In this document: positions 8,892 through 19,405 of the stretch, piece by piece
Layout of the letters: each line of letters begins with the position of its first letter
Numbering within the stretch: position 1 is the stretch's first letter
From: Kordiimonadaceae bacterium
GTDB lineage: Bacteria; Pseudomonadota; Alphaproteobacteria; Sphingomonadales; Kordiimonadaceae
Direction: 5' to 3'
Assembly (NCBI GenBank): GCA_017640725.1
Contig: JAEPQB010000004.1
Location: 62,001-126,000 of the forward strand
Length of the DNA stretch: 64,000 nt
Made by a program: the position numbers and the translations under genes
Notes under the pieces: generated by a model
Database searches by the model: none
Told to the model about the DNA's origin: nothing
What the model saw: the letters and a program-made list of their open reading frames with translations, nothing else

Positions 8892-10043
8892 CTAGTCAGT
8901 TTTGCGGATCACATCCTTGGCAATAATGGTCTGTTGAATTTGGGTGGTGCCCTCATAAATTCTGAACAGGCGTGCGTCGCGGTAGAGTTGCTCAATGCCA
9001 TAGTCTGCGATGTAACCAGCACCCCCAAAAATCTGCACACCCCGGTCCGCAACACGTCCCAACATTTCCGCCGCAAATAGTTTGCAGCATGACGCTTTGC
9101 GCGTAACGTCGATGCCAGCGTCTCGGTCTTTGGCTGTGTCCCGCACCATGCATTTCGCGGCGTAGATATCGGTTTCGCTGTCAGCGATCATTGCCTGAAT
9201 AAGCTGGAACTCGGCGATTGCGCTGCCAAATTGATTCCGTTCTTTGGCATAAAGTACGCTATCGCGCAGGATACGGCCTGCCAGGCCCGCGCAAACGGCT
9301 GAAATGTGGAGCCTACCTTTATCCAGCACTTTCATTGCGGTTTTGAAACCCATGTTTTCCGCGCCCCCAATGATGTTCTTGGCGGGCACGCGGCAATTGT
9401 CGAAAATCACATCTGCTACCGGCGCACCTTGCTGGCCCATCTTCTTCTCAGGCTTGCCGACGCTCAATCCTGGAGTGCCTGCTTCAACTAGGAATGCAGA
9501 TACGCCGCGCGCGTTCTTGGTGCTTAAATCCGTGCGAGCCATCACAGTGAACAATCCAGCGAGTGGGGCGTTTGTGATGTAACGTTTAGTGCCATTCAAT
9601 ATGAAGTCTTCGCCGTCACGCACAGCTGACGTTGTGAGCGAACCAGCGTCAGAACCAGAGCCGGGCTCTGTTAAACAAAAAGAACCTATGATTTCTCCGC
9701 TCGCAAGTTTGGGAAGATAGGCTTCTTTTTGCTCTTGTGTGCCATCAATAACGATGGCTTGACTGCCGATGCCGACGTTGGTGCCAAAGATTGAGCGGAA
9801 CGCTGGTGCGGCTTGCCCGATGGCAAGTGCCACTTCAATTTCTTCCTGCATATTGAGGGCAAGTCCACCGTATTCTTCTGGGATCGATAGACCAAACAGG
9901 CCAAGGTCACGCATTTCATCCACGATAGAGTCTGGCAGGACATCATTCGCATCCACTTCGCGCTCAAGCGGGATCAGCCTCTCGTGAACAAAACGATCAA
10001 CCGTATCAACGAGTTGCTTAAGCGTATCTTGATCCAGCGCCAT
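8892..10043 (-). CDS. Acyl-CoA dehydrogenase
   Basis: A 383-residue homotetrameric-type acyl-CoA dehydrogenase; the ATG at 10043 has GGGAGA 5 bases upstream, while the longer frame to 10097 lacks a site. CLTEPGSGSDAGSL binds substrate/FAD; IFGGAGYIADYGIEQLYRDA and RIYEGTTQIQQTII are canonical, and the Glu of YEGT is the usual catalytic base of short/medium-chain enzymes. It lies about 190 bases ahead of the two-subunit pair on the same strand; that gap (8706-8891) holds no gene. Together these genes supply the first oxidation step for the operon at 15200-19335. Confidence 0.92.
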   Translation of the reverse strand: MALDQDTLKQLVDTVDRFVHERLIPLEREVDANDVLPDSIVDEMRDLGLFGLSIPEEYGGLALNMQEEIEVALAIGQAAPAFRSIFGTNVGIGSQAIVIDGTQEQKEAYLPKLASGEIIGSFCLTEPGSGSDAGSLTTSAVRDGEDFILNGTKRYITNAPLAGLFTVMARTDLSTKNARGVSAFLVEAGTPGLSVGKPEKKMGQQGAPVADVIFDNCRVPAKNIIGGAENMGFKTAMKVLDKGRLHISAVCAGLAGRILRDSVLYAKERNQFGSAIAEFQLIQAMIADSETDIYAAKCMVRDTAKDRDAGIDVTRKASCCKLFAAEMLGRVADRGVQIFGGAGYIADYGIEQLYRDARLFRIYEGTTQIQQTIIAKDVIRKTD

Positions 10044-10272
10044 ACTATTCTCCCGTGCTGCCTTTCGACAAATTAGCGCAGAATAGAGATAGCTCAAGGT
10101 AAACTCGGATTACGCCCAAATGCGTGTCAGGGTCAGGCACGCAAAGCCGTTGGTATTATTGGTCACTGTTTTACTTATTGGAGCAGCACTGCACTTGTGC
10201 TTTTTGGGATATCGGCCTAAATGCGTCTATCACACACTGTTCCAACGCGTTTTGGTGAGGGTTTTTGGAAGT

Positions 10273-11334
10273 ATGGCAATTGACACCCAGGAGGCTGGTC
10301 ATTCCAGCAACAAACTGGAAATTACTGCTTCGCGTCAATTCAACAGCTGGCTGGCTGAAGTTGGGGCGAGTGTTGCGTTCACTACCTATCAGGCTGGCAA
10401 GCTATTTATGCTTGGGTTGCAGGAAAACGGAACTCTCTCGGTTTTTGAGCGAACGTTGGACCGTTGCATGGGGATGGTGGCAAGCGGAAATGAATTGTAC
10501 GTCAGCACCCTGTTTCAGATATGGAAATTCAGCAACATAATGGGCCAGGGCGAGCGGCAAGGCCAGTATGACTCTTGTTACTTGCCGCAAATGAGCTGGG
10601 TGACTGGGGACATCGATGTCCATGATATGGCTTTATTGCCATCTGGTGACCTGGTTTTTGCAAATACCCTTTTCAGTTGCTTGGCGCGCCCATCCGGTCA
10701 TTCCAGTTTCACACCCGTTTGGCATCCTCCTTTTGTAAGCAAGCTTGCAGCTGAAGATCGCTGCCATTTGAATGGTTTGGCTGTTGACCAAAGTGGCCCT
10801 GCCTACGTCACTTGTGTTTCGCAATCGGACATTGTTGATGGTTGGAGAGACCACCGGCAAGAAGGCGGCTGCGTCATTGATGTTAGAACCGATGAGGTAA
10901 TTGCATCGGGCCTGTCCATGCCGCATTCTCCGCGTTTGCACGATGGAAAACTGTGGATACTAGAGTCCGGAACCGGCTATCTCGGCGTCATCGATATCGC
11001 TTCGGGACGGTTTGAGCCAGTGACATTCTGTTCCGGGTATGCGCGAGGTATGACCTTTGTTGACCAATATGCGATAGTTGGATTGTCGTTGCCGAGAAAC
11101 AACAATGCTTTTCAGGGTTTAGCCCTCGACGAGGAATTGCGCAAACGAAACGCTAAGCCACGTTGTGGATTATTGGTTGTCGACACTAAGACAGGTGACG
11201 TTGTCCAATGGATTCGTATCGAGGGCATCGTATCTGAACTTTATGATGTTGCGGTCTTACCCGGCACTAAATGTCCTTCTCTTGTCGGGTTTAAATCTGA
11301 TGAAATCAGGCGTGTGTTGAAAGTTGGCAACTAG
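10273..11334 (+). CDS. TIGR03032 family protein
   Basis: A 353-residue protein recognised by the TIGR03032 pattern: LEITASRQFNSWLAEVGASVAFTTYQAGKLF, HDMALLPSGDLVFANT, RCHLNGLAV, SMPHSPRLHDGKLWILESGTG, FCSGYARGM and VGLSLPRNN. It should fold as a beta-propeller; no function is established for the family. The start at 10273 matches the family N terminus; an in-frame ATG at 10120 would add a hydrophobic stretch (PLVLLVTVLLIGAALHLCFLG) that could be a membrane anchor, but has no ribosome site. It precedes the giant FG-GAP/RTX gene, and an export- or sugar-related partnership is possible but unproven. Confidence 0.8.
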   Translation: MAIDTQEAGHSSNKLEITASRQFNSWLAEVGASVAFTTYQAGKLFMLGLQENGTLSVFERTLDRCMGMVASGNELYVSTLFQIWKFSNIMGQGERQGQYDSCYLPQMSWVTGDIDVHDMALLPSGDLVFANTLFSCLARPSGHSSFTPVWHPPFVSKLAAEDRCHLNGLAVDQSGPAYVTCVSQSDIVDGWRDHRQEGGCVIDVRTDEVIASGLSMPHSPRLHDGKLWILESGTGYLGVIDIASGRFEPVTFCSGYARGMTFVDQYAIVGLSLPRNNNAFQGLALDEELRKRNAKPRCGLLVVDTKTGDVVQWIRIEGIVSELYDVAVLPGTKCPSLVGFKSDEIRRVLKVGN

Positions 11335-11555
11335 TCTCAACGCCGGCTGTTAGCATTTTTTCCGCTATCTCAAAAAAAAGCCGTGGAGCAATATTTGTTG
11401 CATTGACAACAATTGCACGTCTGTTAGCGTGCTGGACATACTTACGACGCAAGTTTTGGGGAGCTTGTCTGTGAAAATTAGTTCGTTCCGCTTTGAGCGC
11501 GTTTTTCAGCAGCCTTTCTTAAACTTCAATCAATATCATTTAGCCGGAGCCTTCT

Positions 11556-14500
11556 ATGACTAGGCCAGTTGTTACCGGATCCATCAATGTTGCCGACTTA
11601 GATGGCAGCAATGGATTTTCTATTTTTGGCACACAAGCAAACACTCAGTTTGGATACACGGTAAGTGGCATTGGCGATGTCAACGGAGATGGTTTTGACG
11701 ATATCGCTGTTAGCGCTTATGCGGAAGGCGTCGGCGGCAATTCTGGTGCAGGCAGAGTTTACATCATTTTTGGCCAGCCTGGCGGCTTGGGTGCTGAGTT
11801 CAATTTATCGAGTTTGGATGGCAGCAATGGCTTTGTAATCAACGGGACCGAGGAAGATGGGAACGTTGGTTTTGCGGTCAGTGCCGCCGGGGATGTCAAT
11901 GGTGACGGGATCGACGATATCTTAATTGGTACTCCTGCCGGGAACTTTGAGCTTATAGCACCAACAGGAGCGGCTTATGTCGTTTACGGCACAGATGACG
12001 GCTTTGGAGCGAATCTTTCCCTTGGTTCGTTAAATGGAAACAATGGCTTCACTATTGAGGGTGAGAGCTTCGGCGACGCCTTTGGATTCTCGGTCAGTGG
12101 CGGCGGTGATGTAAACGGCGACGGAATCGACGACATCGTCATTGGAGCCATCGGTACAGACACTTCGTTTGACTCATCCCTCGGCAGTACATTTGTTTTG
12201 TTTGGAGATGCTGACGGTTTCGGCGCCACAGTCGATGCAGAAGATATCCGCGGCCAAAACGGATACGAACTGCTGGGAACCGAGGAGTTTGATCGCACCG
12301 GCCTTGTGGTCAATATTGCCGGAGATATCAACGGGGATGGCATAGATGACGTGATCTCAGGCTCTCCTTTCGCAAATCGCGAGGGTGTTGCCTACACGGG
12401 CGAAGCCGTCATCATATTTGGGGAAGAGTCTACAAGCCGGGGCGACACTGTCCGGATCAATCACGAACTGCTCGGGGGTTACAATGGTTTCGCAGTTGAT
12501 GGTTTGGGCGATATCAATGGCGACGGGTTTGACGACGTTGCGGTGACGGCCCCCAATGCCATTTTTGGTGTTGGTGCCGTCTATGTGATTTTCGGCAGTG
12601 AAGACGGTTTACAAACTGAGTTCGATCTTGCCTCCATCGATGGCGAAAATGGCTTTGTGATTTCAGGTCAGAATTTTGGTGATTTTGCAGGCTTTTCCGT
12701 TGGTGCAGCTGGTGACGTCAATGGCGATGGCTTGGACGATTTTATTGTTGGTGCGATCGGCGCTGACGATGGAAGCGAATTTGATACCGGTGCAGCCTAT
12801 GTGATTTTTGGCCGCGATGATGGGTTTGACCCTTTCTTTGTTCCAGCAGGTTTGGATGTATCTGAAGGCGTTACCATTTTCGGCGCGAATTCGGGCGACG
12901 GACTGGGGCGAAGGGTTTCCAGTGCAGGCGATATCAACGGTGATGGCTATGACGACCTAATCGTTGGTGCTGCGGGAGCTGATTCAGATGACCTCACTGG
13001 TTCTGGCGCAGCATACGTGATTTACGGATCTGCCAACTTTGGCCAGGTGCCGGTATCACAAACCGGTACGCAAGGAAGCGATGCCCTGATTGGAGCCGGC
13101 CTTGATGACACCCTAGAAGGCGCAGGTGGCAATGACACTTTGTTTGGCACGCCGGGGGCGGACATCATGAACGGGGGCGAGGGCACAGACACGGCCTCGT
13201 ACGAGTTTTCTGAAGAGGCTGTTAATATCAACTTAGCCAACGGAGCAATTCGGGGCGGGGACGCCGCCAGAGATACTCTTGAAGGTATAGAAAACCTGAC
13301 CGGCTCCAGTTTAGCGGATCGCTTGATTGGTGACGCACTAGACAATGTGCTGAACGGCGGCGATGGAGACGATACGCTTATTGGTGCCGACGGTGCAGAC
13401 GTGCTAATTGGTGGGGCGGGCGCAGACATTTTGGACGGTCGATCCGGCTCTGATGTAGCAGACTATGGCTCGTCTGATGCGGCTATCAATATCAACCTCA
13501 CTAATGGCGCAATTCGGGGCGGAGACGCGGCCAGAGACACACTTATCGAAGTGGAAGGCATTTTCGGATCTGCCTTGGCTGACAGGATTGTCGGGAATGC
13601 CGCTGCCAACGATTTGAGAGGGCGGGACGGCGCAGATACTTTGATCGGTGCAGCAGGAAACGATACCCTTTTTGGAGAAGCAGGTGACGACCTTTTGGAA
13701 GGTCGTGAGAACGCAGATTTCATTAGTGCGGGTACAGGGGATGACACATTGCTCGGTGGATCCGGGGCGGACCGGCTCAGGGGGGATTCAGGCAATGATC
13801 ATATCTCTGGAGACGAAGGCGCAGACTCACTAAATGGAGGCGCCGGCAATGATGCTCTGTACGGCGGTGACAGCCGAGACACATTGAACGGCAGTGATGG
13901 TAATGACACGCTACAAGGCGGCGCTGGGGCAGACATGCTGGACGGCGGCGAAGATGATGATCTGCTGCAAGGGGACGACGGCGCAGACACCATTGATGGT
14001 GGTGAAGGCCGAGACACGCTCACCTATTCTTCCTCAGAAGAGGCGGTCAACGTGAACCTGACAAACGGTGCAAGCCGCGGTGGCATTGCTGCAGGCGATG
14101 TGATCACCAATGTTGAGGTTATTGTCGCCACATCAGGAGACGATCGCCTTGTCGGTGACACCAGCGATAACGCCTTTTATGGCGGTGCAGGTGATGACAC
14201 TCTTGTTGGTGCTGATGGAGATGACACGCTAGTCGGTGGTTCAGGCTCTGATGTACTTGACGGCAGAGAGGGTGTGGACACCGCTTCTTTTGCTGAGTCA
14301 GCGAGCGCCGTGTCCGTGAATCTCAGTAATGGACGCGCGGGTGGCGGTGAAGCCCGTGGCGACCAGTTGCTCAACATTGAGAATGTTATCGGCTCGGCTC
14401 AGTCTGATCGACTGGTCGGCGACGATGCAGACAATAGGTTGGACGGCGGCGATGGTGATGACACGCTTGTTGGTGGCGGCGGAGACGACCGGCTTGTGGG

Positions 14501-15092
14501 CGGCTCGGGCAATGATCTTTTTGATGGTCGTTCTGGTGCTGACGTTATTATTGGCGGCGACGGTGTGGACACCATTTTGTACACCACCAGCGAAGCCGCA
14601 GTTGTCATCAATTTGAACAGTGGCGCGGTACGAGGGGGTGATGCCGCTGGTGACGCCGTCACTCAGGTTGAAAATGTAACTGGCTCTGCGTTCAACGATC
14701 GATTGGTCGGCGACAGTGCTGATAACCACCTGATTGGTGGCGACGGTAATGATGTCCTGATCGGGGCGCTCGGAAATGACACCTTATTGGGCGGCAATGG
14801 AAACGATACCTTAGATGGCCGGGAAGACGATGATGCACTTACCGGAGGTGACGGTGCCGATGTATTCATTTTTGGTGGTGCGTCGGGCAATGACGTGATT
14901 TCAGATTTTGATGGGACTGAAGACACACTCGACCTATCGGGTGCTGCAAGCGATTTTTCGAGCCTGTCAGAAGTTCAGGCTGCATCCACAGTGACTTCGA
15001 GCGGCTTGGTCCTTGATCTTGGCGGTGGGGACTCGGTGGTTTTGCTAGGCGTTGCTTTATCTGACCTGACCGAAGACAACGTTGTGATCTAA
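11556..15092 (+). CDS. Secreted FG-GAP beta-propeller / RTX calcium-binding protein
   Basis: A 1178-residue acidic protein with no Sec signal. Residues about 15-490 hold seven FG-GAP repeats with DVNGDG(F/I)DD calcium loops, enough for one closed seven-bladed integrin-alpha-type propeller (the fifth blade is short). From about 500 on come many RTX nonapeptides (GGDGDDTLxG) broken by five copies of a module reading roughly AVNINLxNGAIRGGDAA...GSxxxDRLVGD near residues 548, 637, 823, 911 and 1009. The end (ADVFIFGG..NDVISDFDGTEDTLDLSG, then a hydrophobic DSVVLLGVALSDLTEDNVVI) is the usual type I secretion tail. So it is probably exported by an ABC/MFP/TolC system encoded elsewhere and acts in adhesion or matrix. 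GGAGCC precedes the ATG. Confidence 0.9.
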   Translation: MTRPVVTGSINVADLDGSNGFSIFGTQANTQFGYTVSGIGDVNGDGFDDIAVSAYAEGVGGNSGAGRVYIIFGQPGGLGAEFNLSSLDGSNGFVINGTEEDGNVGFAVSAAGDVNGDGIDDILIGTPAGNFELIAPTGAAYVVYGTDDGFGANLSLGSLNGNNGFTIEGESFGDAFGFSVSGGGDVNGDGIDDIVIGAIGTDTSFDSSLGSTFVLFGDADGFGATVDAEDIRGQNGYELLGTEEFDRTGLVVNIAGDINGDGIDDVISGSPFANREGVAYTGEAVIIFGEESTSRGDTVRINHELLGGYNGFAVDGLGDINGDGFDDVAVTAPNAIFGVGAVYVIFGSEDGLQTEFDLASIDGENGFVISGQNFGDFAGFSVGAAGDVNGDGLDDFIVGAIGADDGSEFDTGAAYVIFGRDDGFDPFFVPAGLDVSEGVTIFGANSGDGLGRRVSSAGDINGDGYDDLIVGAAGADSDDLTGSGAAYVIYGSANFGQVPVSQTGTQGSDALIGAGLDDTLEGAGGNDTLFGTPGADIMNGGEGTDTASYEFSEEAVNINLANGAIRGGDAARDTLEGIENLTGSSLADRLIGDALDNVLNGGDGDDTLIGADGADVLIGGAGADILDGRSGSDVADYGSSDAAININLTNGAIRGGDAARDTLIEVEGIFGSALADRIVGNAAANDLRGRDGADTLIGAAGNDTLFGEAGDDLLEGRENADFISAGTGDDTLLGGSGADRLRGDSGNDHISGDEGADSLNGGAGNDALYGGDSRDTLNGSDGNDTLQGGAGADMLDGGEDDDLLQGDDGADTIDGGEGRDTLTYSSSEEAVNVNLTNGASRGGIAAGDVITNVEVIVATSGDDRLVGDTSDNAFYGGAGDDTLVGADGDDTLVGGSGSDVLDGREGVDTASFAESASAVSVNLSNGRAGGGEARGDQLLNIENVIGSAQSDRLVGDDADNRLDGGDGDDTLVGGGGDDRLVGGSGNDLFDGRSGADVIIGGDGVDTILYTTSEAAVVINLNSGAVRGGDAAGDAVTQVENVTGSAFNDRLVGDSADNHLIGGDGNDVLIGALGNDTLLGGNGNDTLDGREDDDALTGGDGADVFIFGGASGNDVISDFDGTEDTLDLSGAASDFSSLSEVQAASTVTSSGLVLDLGGGDSVVLLGVALSDLTEDNVVI

Positions 15093-15199
15093 CCTCACCG
15101 GAAAGGCCCTTTTTAAGGGGGGCATAATAAGTCAGCGCAGTCGCTGGAATTGCCACAAAAAAGCTCTACTCTCTCGTCCAAGGTTGGTGGAGAGGATTT

Positions 15200-16405
15200 A
15201 TGACCGCAGCGTTTGTTTGTGATGGCATTAGAACCCCGGTTGGCCGCTATGGTGGCGGTTTGAGCAGTGTTCGGGCCGACGATTTGGCTGCAATGCCCAT
15301 CAAAGAAGTGCTGGCGCGTAACGACAAGCTGGATGCCGCACGAATTGATGACGTGTTTTTTGGATGTGCCAACCAGTCAGGCGAGGACAATCGCAACGTG
15401 GCTCGCATGGCAGGCTTGCTCGCGGGCCTGCCGGTTGATGTTCCCGGTGTAACGGTTAACCGGCTTTGTGCCTCTGGTCTGGAGGCGGTCGTGCAAGCGG
15501 CTCGTTCCACCCAGGTTGGCGACAATCAGCTGTGTATTGCGGGTGGTGTTGAAAGCATGTCGCGCGCGCCATTTGTGATGCCCAAGGCCACGGGTGCTTT
15601 TTCCCGCAACGCTGAAATTTACGACACCACGATCGGTTGGCGGTTCGTAAACCCTGTATTGCACGCAGCACATGGTACTGACAGCATGCCAGAAACGGCT
15701 GAAAACCTGGCGGAGGAGCATCAAATAAGCCGCGAGGATCAGGATGCATTTGCTCTCAGATCCCAAAAGCGGGCAGCCACGGCGATGGCAAGTGGCCGTT
15801 TTGAGCGCGAAATTATGCCGGTATCTATTCCGCAGCGAAAAGGCGATCCGTTAACTGTCGCGCAAGATGAGCATCCGCGACCTTCAACTTCTATGGAAGG
15901 CTTGGCAAAGCTGAAAGCCCCGTTCCGGGCGGGTGGAACCGTGACCGCCGGCAATGCGTCTGGCACCAATGACGGCGCAGCAGCACTGGTAATTGCTTCC
16001 GAAGACGCGATGGCTGAACACGGTTTAACACCCAAGGCCCGAATTATTGGTGCTGCAGCAGCCGGAGTGCCGCCAAGGATAATGGGAATTGGGCCGGTCC
16101 CCGCAGTCAACAAGCTGTTAGGGCGGCACGGCATCGCGCTGGGTGATATTGGTGTGATTGAGCTCAATGAAGCCTTTGCCGCCCAGTCTTTGGCTGTCCT
16201 GCGCGGTCTTGGGCTGCCGGATGACGCAGAGCACGTAAACCCCAATGGCGGTGCCATTGCGCTTGGGCATCCTCTTGGAATGTCCGGTGCCCGGATTGCA
16301 TTGTCGCTGGTGCATGAGATGCATGAGCGCGACGAGCGCTATGGCATTGCGACGCTTTGTGTCGGTGTTGGGCAGGGGCTCGCTGTTCTATTTGAAAAAG
16401 TTTGA
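15200..16405 (+). CDS. Thiolase (acetyl-CoA / 3-oxoadipyl-CoA acyltransferase type)
   Basis: A 401-residue thiolase that cleaves 3-ketoacyl-CoA with CoA. Nucleophile Cys90 sits in [11 protein letters not shown]; the C-terminal [19 protein letters not shown] carries the active His and CVGVGQG the second Cys. The stretch [12 protein letters not shown] resembles 3-oxoadipyl-CoA thiolases (PcaF/PaaE type), so aromatic-acid or general beta-ketoacyl substrates are both possible. AGAGGA stands before the ATG. It opens a three-gene operon with a hydratase/dehydrogenase (24 bases on) and an SDR. Confidence 0.92.
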   Translation: MTAAFVCDGIRTPVGRYGGGLSSVRADDLAAMPIKEVLARNDKLDAARIDDVFFGCANQSGEDNRNVARMAGLLAGLPVDVPGVTVNRLCASGLEAVVQAARSTQVGDNQLCIAGGVESMSRAPFVMPKATGAFSRNAEIYDTTIGWRFVNPVLHAAHGTDSMPETAENLAEEHQISREDQDAFALRSQKRAATAMASGRFEREIMPVSIPQRKGDPLTVAQDEHPRPSTSMEGLAKLKAPFRAGGTVTAGNASGTNDGAAALVIASEDAMAEHGLTPKARIIGAAAAGVPPRIMGIGPVPAVNKLLGRHGIALGDIGVIELNEAFAAQSLAVLRGLGLPDDAEHVNPNGGAIALGHPLGMSGARIALSLVHEMHERDERYGIATLCVGVGQGLAVLFEKV

Positions 16406-16429
16406 TATTCGTATGTGAGAGGAGCCGAG

Positions 16430-18529
16430 ATGGCCACCGTAAGTATTGAAAATCGTGACAATATTGCCCTTGTTTGGGTCGATAACCCACCGGTAAACGC
16501 ACTGTCCCATTCCGTGCGTGAGGGCCTCAAAGATGCTATGGCAGCGATAGCGAACGATGACACCATTGACGCAGCTGTCATCGCATGTCGTGGCCGTACA
16601 TTTATCGCAGGCGCCGACATCCGCGAATTTGGCGCGCCGCCAAAAGCTCCACACCTGACGGAAGTGGTGCAGATTATCGAAGATATGCAGAAGCCTATTG
16701 TGGCTGCTATCCACGGAACGGCCTTGGGCGGGGGTTTAGAAGTCGCTCTGTCTTGTCACTACCGGGTGGCACTATCAACAGCGAAGATTGGTCTGCCTGA
16801 AGTCAAACTGGGAATTTTGCCTGGAGCAGGGGGCACACAGCGTTTCCCTCGCATAGCAGGCGTAGAAAATGCGCTCGATGCGATCATCAGCGGTCGGCAC
16901 ATCAAGGCAAAGCAGGCCCTTAGTTGGGGCGCCGTTGATGAGATGGTTGAGGACGGACTTGAAGAATCCGCAATGGCGTTTGCGGCTTCTGTTATCGGAA
17001 AAGGGCCTCGCCGAACCGGTGAAATGACCATTGATGGCGACAAGTATGATCAGGCATTTTTTGATGCTTTTCGGGCGTCGATCGCCCGCAAAACGAGAGG
17101 GTATTTTGCGCCGGAGCGTTGCATCCGCTGCGTAGAAGCTGCGGTGAAGCTGCCCCTAAAAGAAGGCTTGGCTGCTGAGCGAGAAAACTTCCAGGAATGC
17201 TTCAGCAACCCGCAAGCGCGCGCGCTGCAACATATGTTCTTTGCCGAACGTCAAGTGAGCCGCGTGCCCGGCATAAGCAAAGATACGTCACGCCGAAACA
17301 TCAAAAAAGTTGGCATTATCGGTGCCGGCACTATGGGTGGCGGCATCGCGATGAATTTTGCCAACATTGGCATGCCTGTGACTGTTCTTGAGGTGCAGCA
17401 AGAAGCGCTGGATCGCGGATTGGCTGTCGTGCGCAAAAACTATGAACACACGGCCTCTAAAGGACGTATGACGCAAGACGACGTGGAAACCCGCATGGCT
17501 TTGTTCACAGGGACCATGGATTATGCCGACTTGGCAGACTGTGATCTGATCATTGAAGCTGTGTTTGAAACCATGGACATCAAAAAGACGGTGTTCACGG
17601 CACTCGATAAGGTTGCGAAACCCGGTGCTATCCTTGCCTCCAATACTTCCTACCTAAGCATCGATGACATTGCAGATGTGACTTCCAGGCCAACTGATGT
17701 GCTCGGGTTGCATTTCTTCTCGCCAGCCAACGTGATGCGTTTGCTGGAAATTGTTCGAGCCGACAAAACAGCAGATGACGCGCTGGCGACCTGCATCGAC
17801 CTCGCCAAAAAAATCGGCAAAGTGGGCGTGGTTTCCGGTGTATGTCATGGCTTTATCGGCAACCGCATGCTGTCCCAGTATGCGCGTGAAATGTCACTGA
17901 GTGTAATTGAGGGCGCCATGCCACACGACGTTGACAAAGCCATGTATGATTTTGGTATGGCGATGGGTCCGATGACAGTATCCGACATGGCCGGGCTTGA
18001 TATCGGATACCTCAATCGCAAGGGTATGGACCGCGCCGAGTATGAAACCCGTGCCACAGATTGGATCGACCGCGTTGTCGAAATGGACCGAAAAGGCCTG
18101 AAAACCGGAGCAGGCATTTACGATTATGACGAGGGTAGCCGCACACCAAAACCTTCAGAAACAGTGATGAATGTCATCCTTGAAGAGAGCGCAAAACTCG
18201 GCATTGAACGAACCGAAAAAAGCGCAGACGAGATTGTAGAACGCGGCATGCTAGCACTGATCAACGAAGGCGCGAAAATCTTGGGCGAGGGCATCGCCAT
18301 CCGGGCTAGTGACATCGATATCGTCTACATCAATGGTTACGGTTTTCCTGCTTTCCGCGGTGGGCCCATGCACTATGCCGACCAGATGGGGCTCAAAGCC
18401 GCCTATGAAAAGATATTGAAGAATGCAGAGACGTTTGGCCCGCGTTGGTGGGAGCCTGCGCCCCTATTGAAAGAGTTGGCTGAAGCCAACTCTTCATTCG
18501 CTGAATATGACAAGAAACAGGTTGGTTAA
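16430..18529 (+). CDS. Bifunctional enoyl-CoA hydratase / 3-hydroxyacyl-CoA dehydrogenase (FadB/FadJ type)
   Basis: A 699-residue multifunctional beta-oxidation enzyme. The ATG at 16430 has GAGAGGAG upstream; an ATG 15 bases earlier is poorer. Residues 1-190 are a crotonase domain with both catalytic glutamates, Glu104 (GGGLEVALS) and Glu124 ([17 protein letters not shown]). From about 290 comes the Rossmann domain ([11 protein letters not shown] near 295), then the dehydrogenase His/Glu region ([18 protein letters not shown]) and two C-terminal 3HCDH domains. It hydrates trans-2-enoyl-CoA and oxidises the L-3-hydroxyacyl-CoA with NAD, feeding the thiolase encoded just upstream. Whether it binds that thiolase as an alpha2beta2 complex is not visible. 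Confidence 0.94.
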   Translation: MATVSIENRDNIALVWVDNPPVNALSHSVREGLKDAMAAIANDDTIDAAVIACRGRTFIAGADIREFGAPPKAPHLTEVVQIIEDMQKPIVAAIHGTALGGGLEVALSCHYRVALSTAKIGLPEVKLGILPGAGGTQRFPRIAGVENALDAIISGRHIKAKQALSWGAVDEMVEDGLEESAMAFAASVIGKGPRRTGEMTIDGDKYDQAFFDAFRASIARKTRGYFAPERCIRCVEAAVKLPLKEGLAAERENFQECFSNPQARALQHMFFAERQVSRVPGISKDTSRRNIKKVGIIGAGTMGGGIAMNFANIGMPVTVLEVQQEALDRGLAVVRKNYEHTASKGRMTQDDVETRMALFTGTMDYADLADCDLIIEAVFETMDIKKTVFTALDKVAKPGAILASNTSYLSIDDIADVTSRPTDVLGLHFFSPANVMRLLEIVRADKTADDALATCIDLAKKIGKVGVVSGVCHGFIGNRMLSQYAREMSLSVIEGAMPHDVDKAMYDFGMAMGPMTVSDMAGLDIGYLNRKGMDRAEYETRATDWIDRVVEMDRKGLKTGAGIYDYDEGSRTPKPSETVMNVILEESAKLGIERTEKSADEIVERGMLALINEGAKILGEGIAIRASDIDIVYINGYGFPAFRGGPMHYADQMGLKAAYEKILKNAETFGPRWWEPAPLLKELAEANSSFAEYDKKQVG

Positions 18530-18552
18530 GCCAACAAAATTGGGAGTTGATT

Positions 18553-19335
18553 ATGTCTGATTATGTAAGTGGCCTTTTTGGCCTGGACGGTAAAATTGCG
18601 ATGGTTGTTGGCGCCTCATCTGGAATTGGTGCCGAATTCGCGCGGGCTTTGGCGCGCGCTGGGGCAGACGTGGTGCTGGGCGCACGTAGGGCAGATCGCA
18701 TTGAGGCCCTTGCCAATGAAATCGCAGAAGAAACTGGCAAACGAACACTGGCTGTCGCTTTGGATGTGACTGACGCAGATAGCGTAGAGGCAGCATTTGA
18801 CAAAGCCGAAGCCGAAATGGGCACAGTCAATATCGTGTGCAACAACGCCGGCTTGGCGCGGCCAAATTTTGCCCTCGCTGACACCGAAGAGGATTGGGAC
18901 ATTACAATGGACACCAACCTCAAAGGCATGTGGCGTGTTGCGCGCGCTGCCGCCAGTCGCATGATTGAAGCGAAGTCAGGTGGCTCCATCATCAATACGG
19001 CGTCTATTCTTGGGTTGGGTGTTGCGCCAACCCAGACCACTTACTGTGTTAGTAAAGCGGGTGTCGTGCAGATGACGAAAGCACTTGCGCTTGAGTGGCA
19101 GCGTTTTGGTGTTCGTGTGAACGCTATTTGTCCTGGTTATTTCAAAACCGAAATCAACGACAAATATCTGGATACCGAACAGGGCCAAAAGATGGTTGCA
19201 CTCACACCTGCGAAGCGCGTTGGCAATCTAGAGGAGCTTGTGCCCGCGATGTTGATGCTCGCCTGCGATGCGTCAGGCTTCACGACGGGTGTGGCTCTGC
19301 CAGTAGACGGTGCCCATACAGTTCGTATTCTTTAA
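18553..19335 (+). CDS. SDR family oxidoreductase in beta-oxidation operon
   Basis: A 260-residue short-chain dehydrogenase; GGGAG lies 6 bases before the ATG at 18553, so the TTG at 18547 is not used. GASSGIG binds the cofactor, CNNAG and NTASILGLGVAPTQTTYCVSKAG supply the catalytic Asn, Ser, Tyr and Lys, and PGYFKTEIN is the usual downstream loop. It follows the hydratase/dehydrogenase by 23 bases and ends at a terminator, so it may oxidise a 3-hydroxyacyl-CoA of special structure or a D-isomer. Substrate assignment is inference from context only. Confidence 0.9.
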   Translation: MSDYVSGLFGLDGKIAMVVGASSGIGAEFARALARAGADVVLGARRADRIEALANEIAEETGKRTLAVALDVTDADSVEAAFDKAEAEMGTVNIVCNNAGLARPNFALADTEEDWDITMDTNLKGMWRVARAAASRMIEAKSGGSIINTASILGLGVAPTQTTYCVSKAGVVQMTKALALEWQRFGVRVNAICPGYFKTEINDKYLDTEQGQKMVALTPAKRVGNLEELVPAMLMLACDASGFTTGVALPVDGAHTVRIL

Positions 19336-19359
19336 TACAAGATTGGCTATAACGAATAG

Positions 19360-19393
19360 TGGCCTTCACCAGACTTGGTGGAGGCCAATTTTT
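19360..19393 (+). terminator. Rho-independent terminator after beta-oxidation operon
   Basis: Stem TGGCCTTCACC / GGTGGAGGCCA (one G-T pair) with loop AGACTT, followed by ATTTTTG. Confidence 0.85.
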
Positions 19394-19405
19394 GAGTTTC
19401 TTTAA

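Noticed and set aside
10120-10272. N-terminal extension of the TIGR03032 protein
   Set aside because: No ribosome site and outside the family N terminus; kept as an alternative only.
13022-13429. Long minus-strand open frames inside the RTX gene
   Set aside because: Antisense to the repeated GGDGDD coding; Pro/Ser-rich text is the usual shadow of such repeats.
15100-15125. Terminator after the RTX gene
   Set aside because: Only a five-base CCCTT/AAGGG stem with no T-run.
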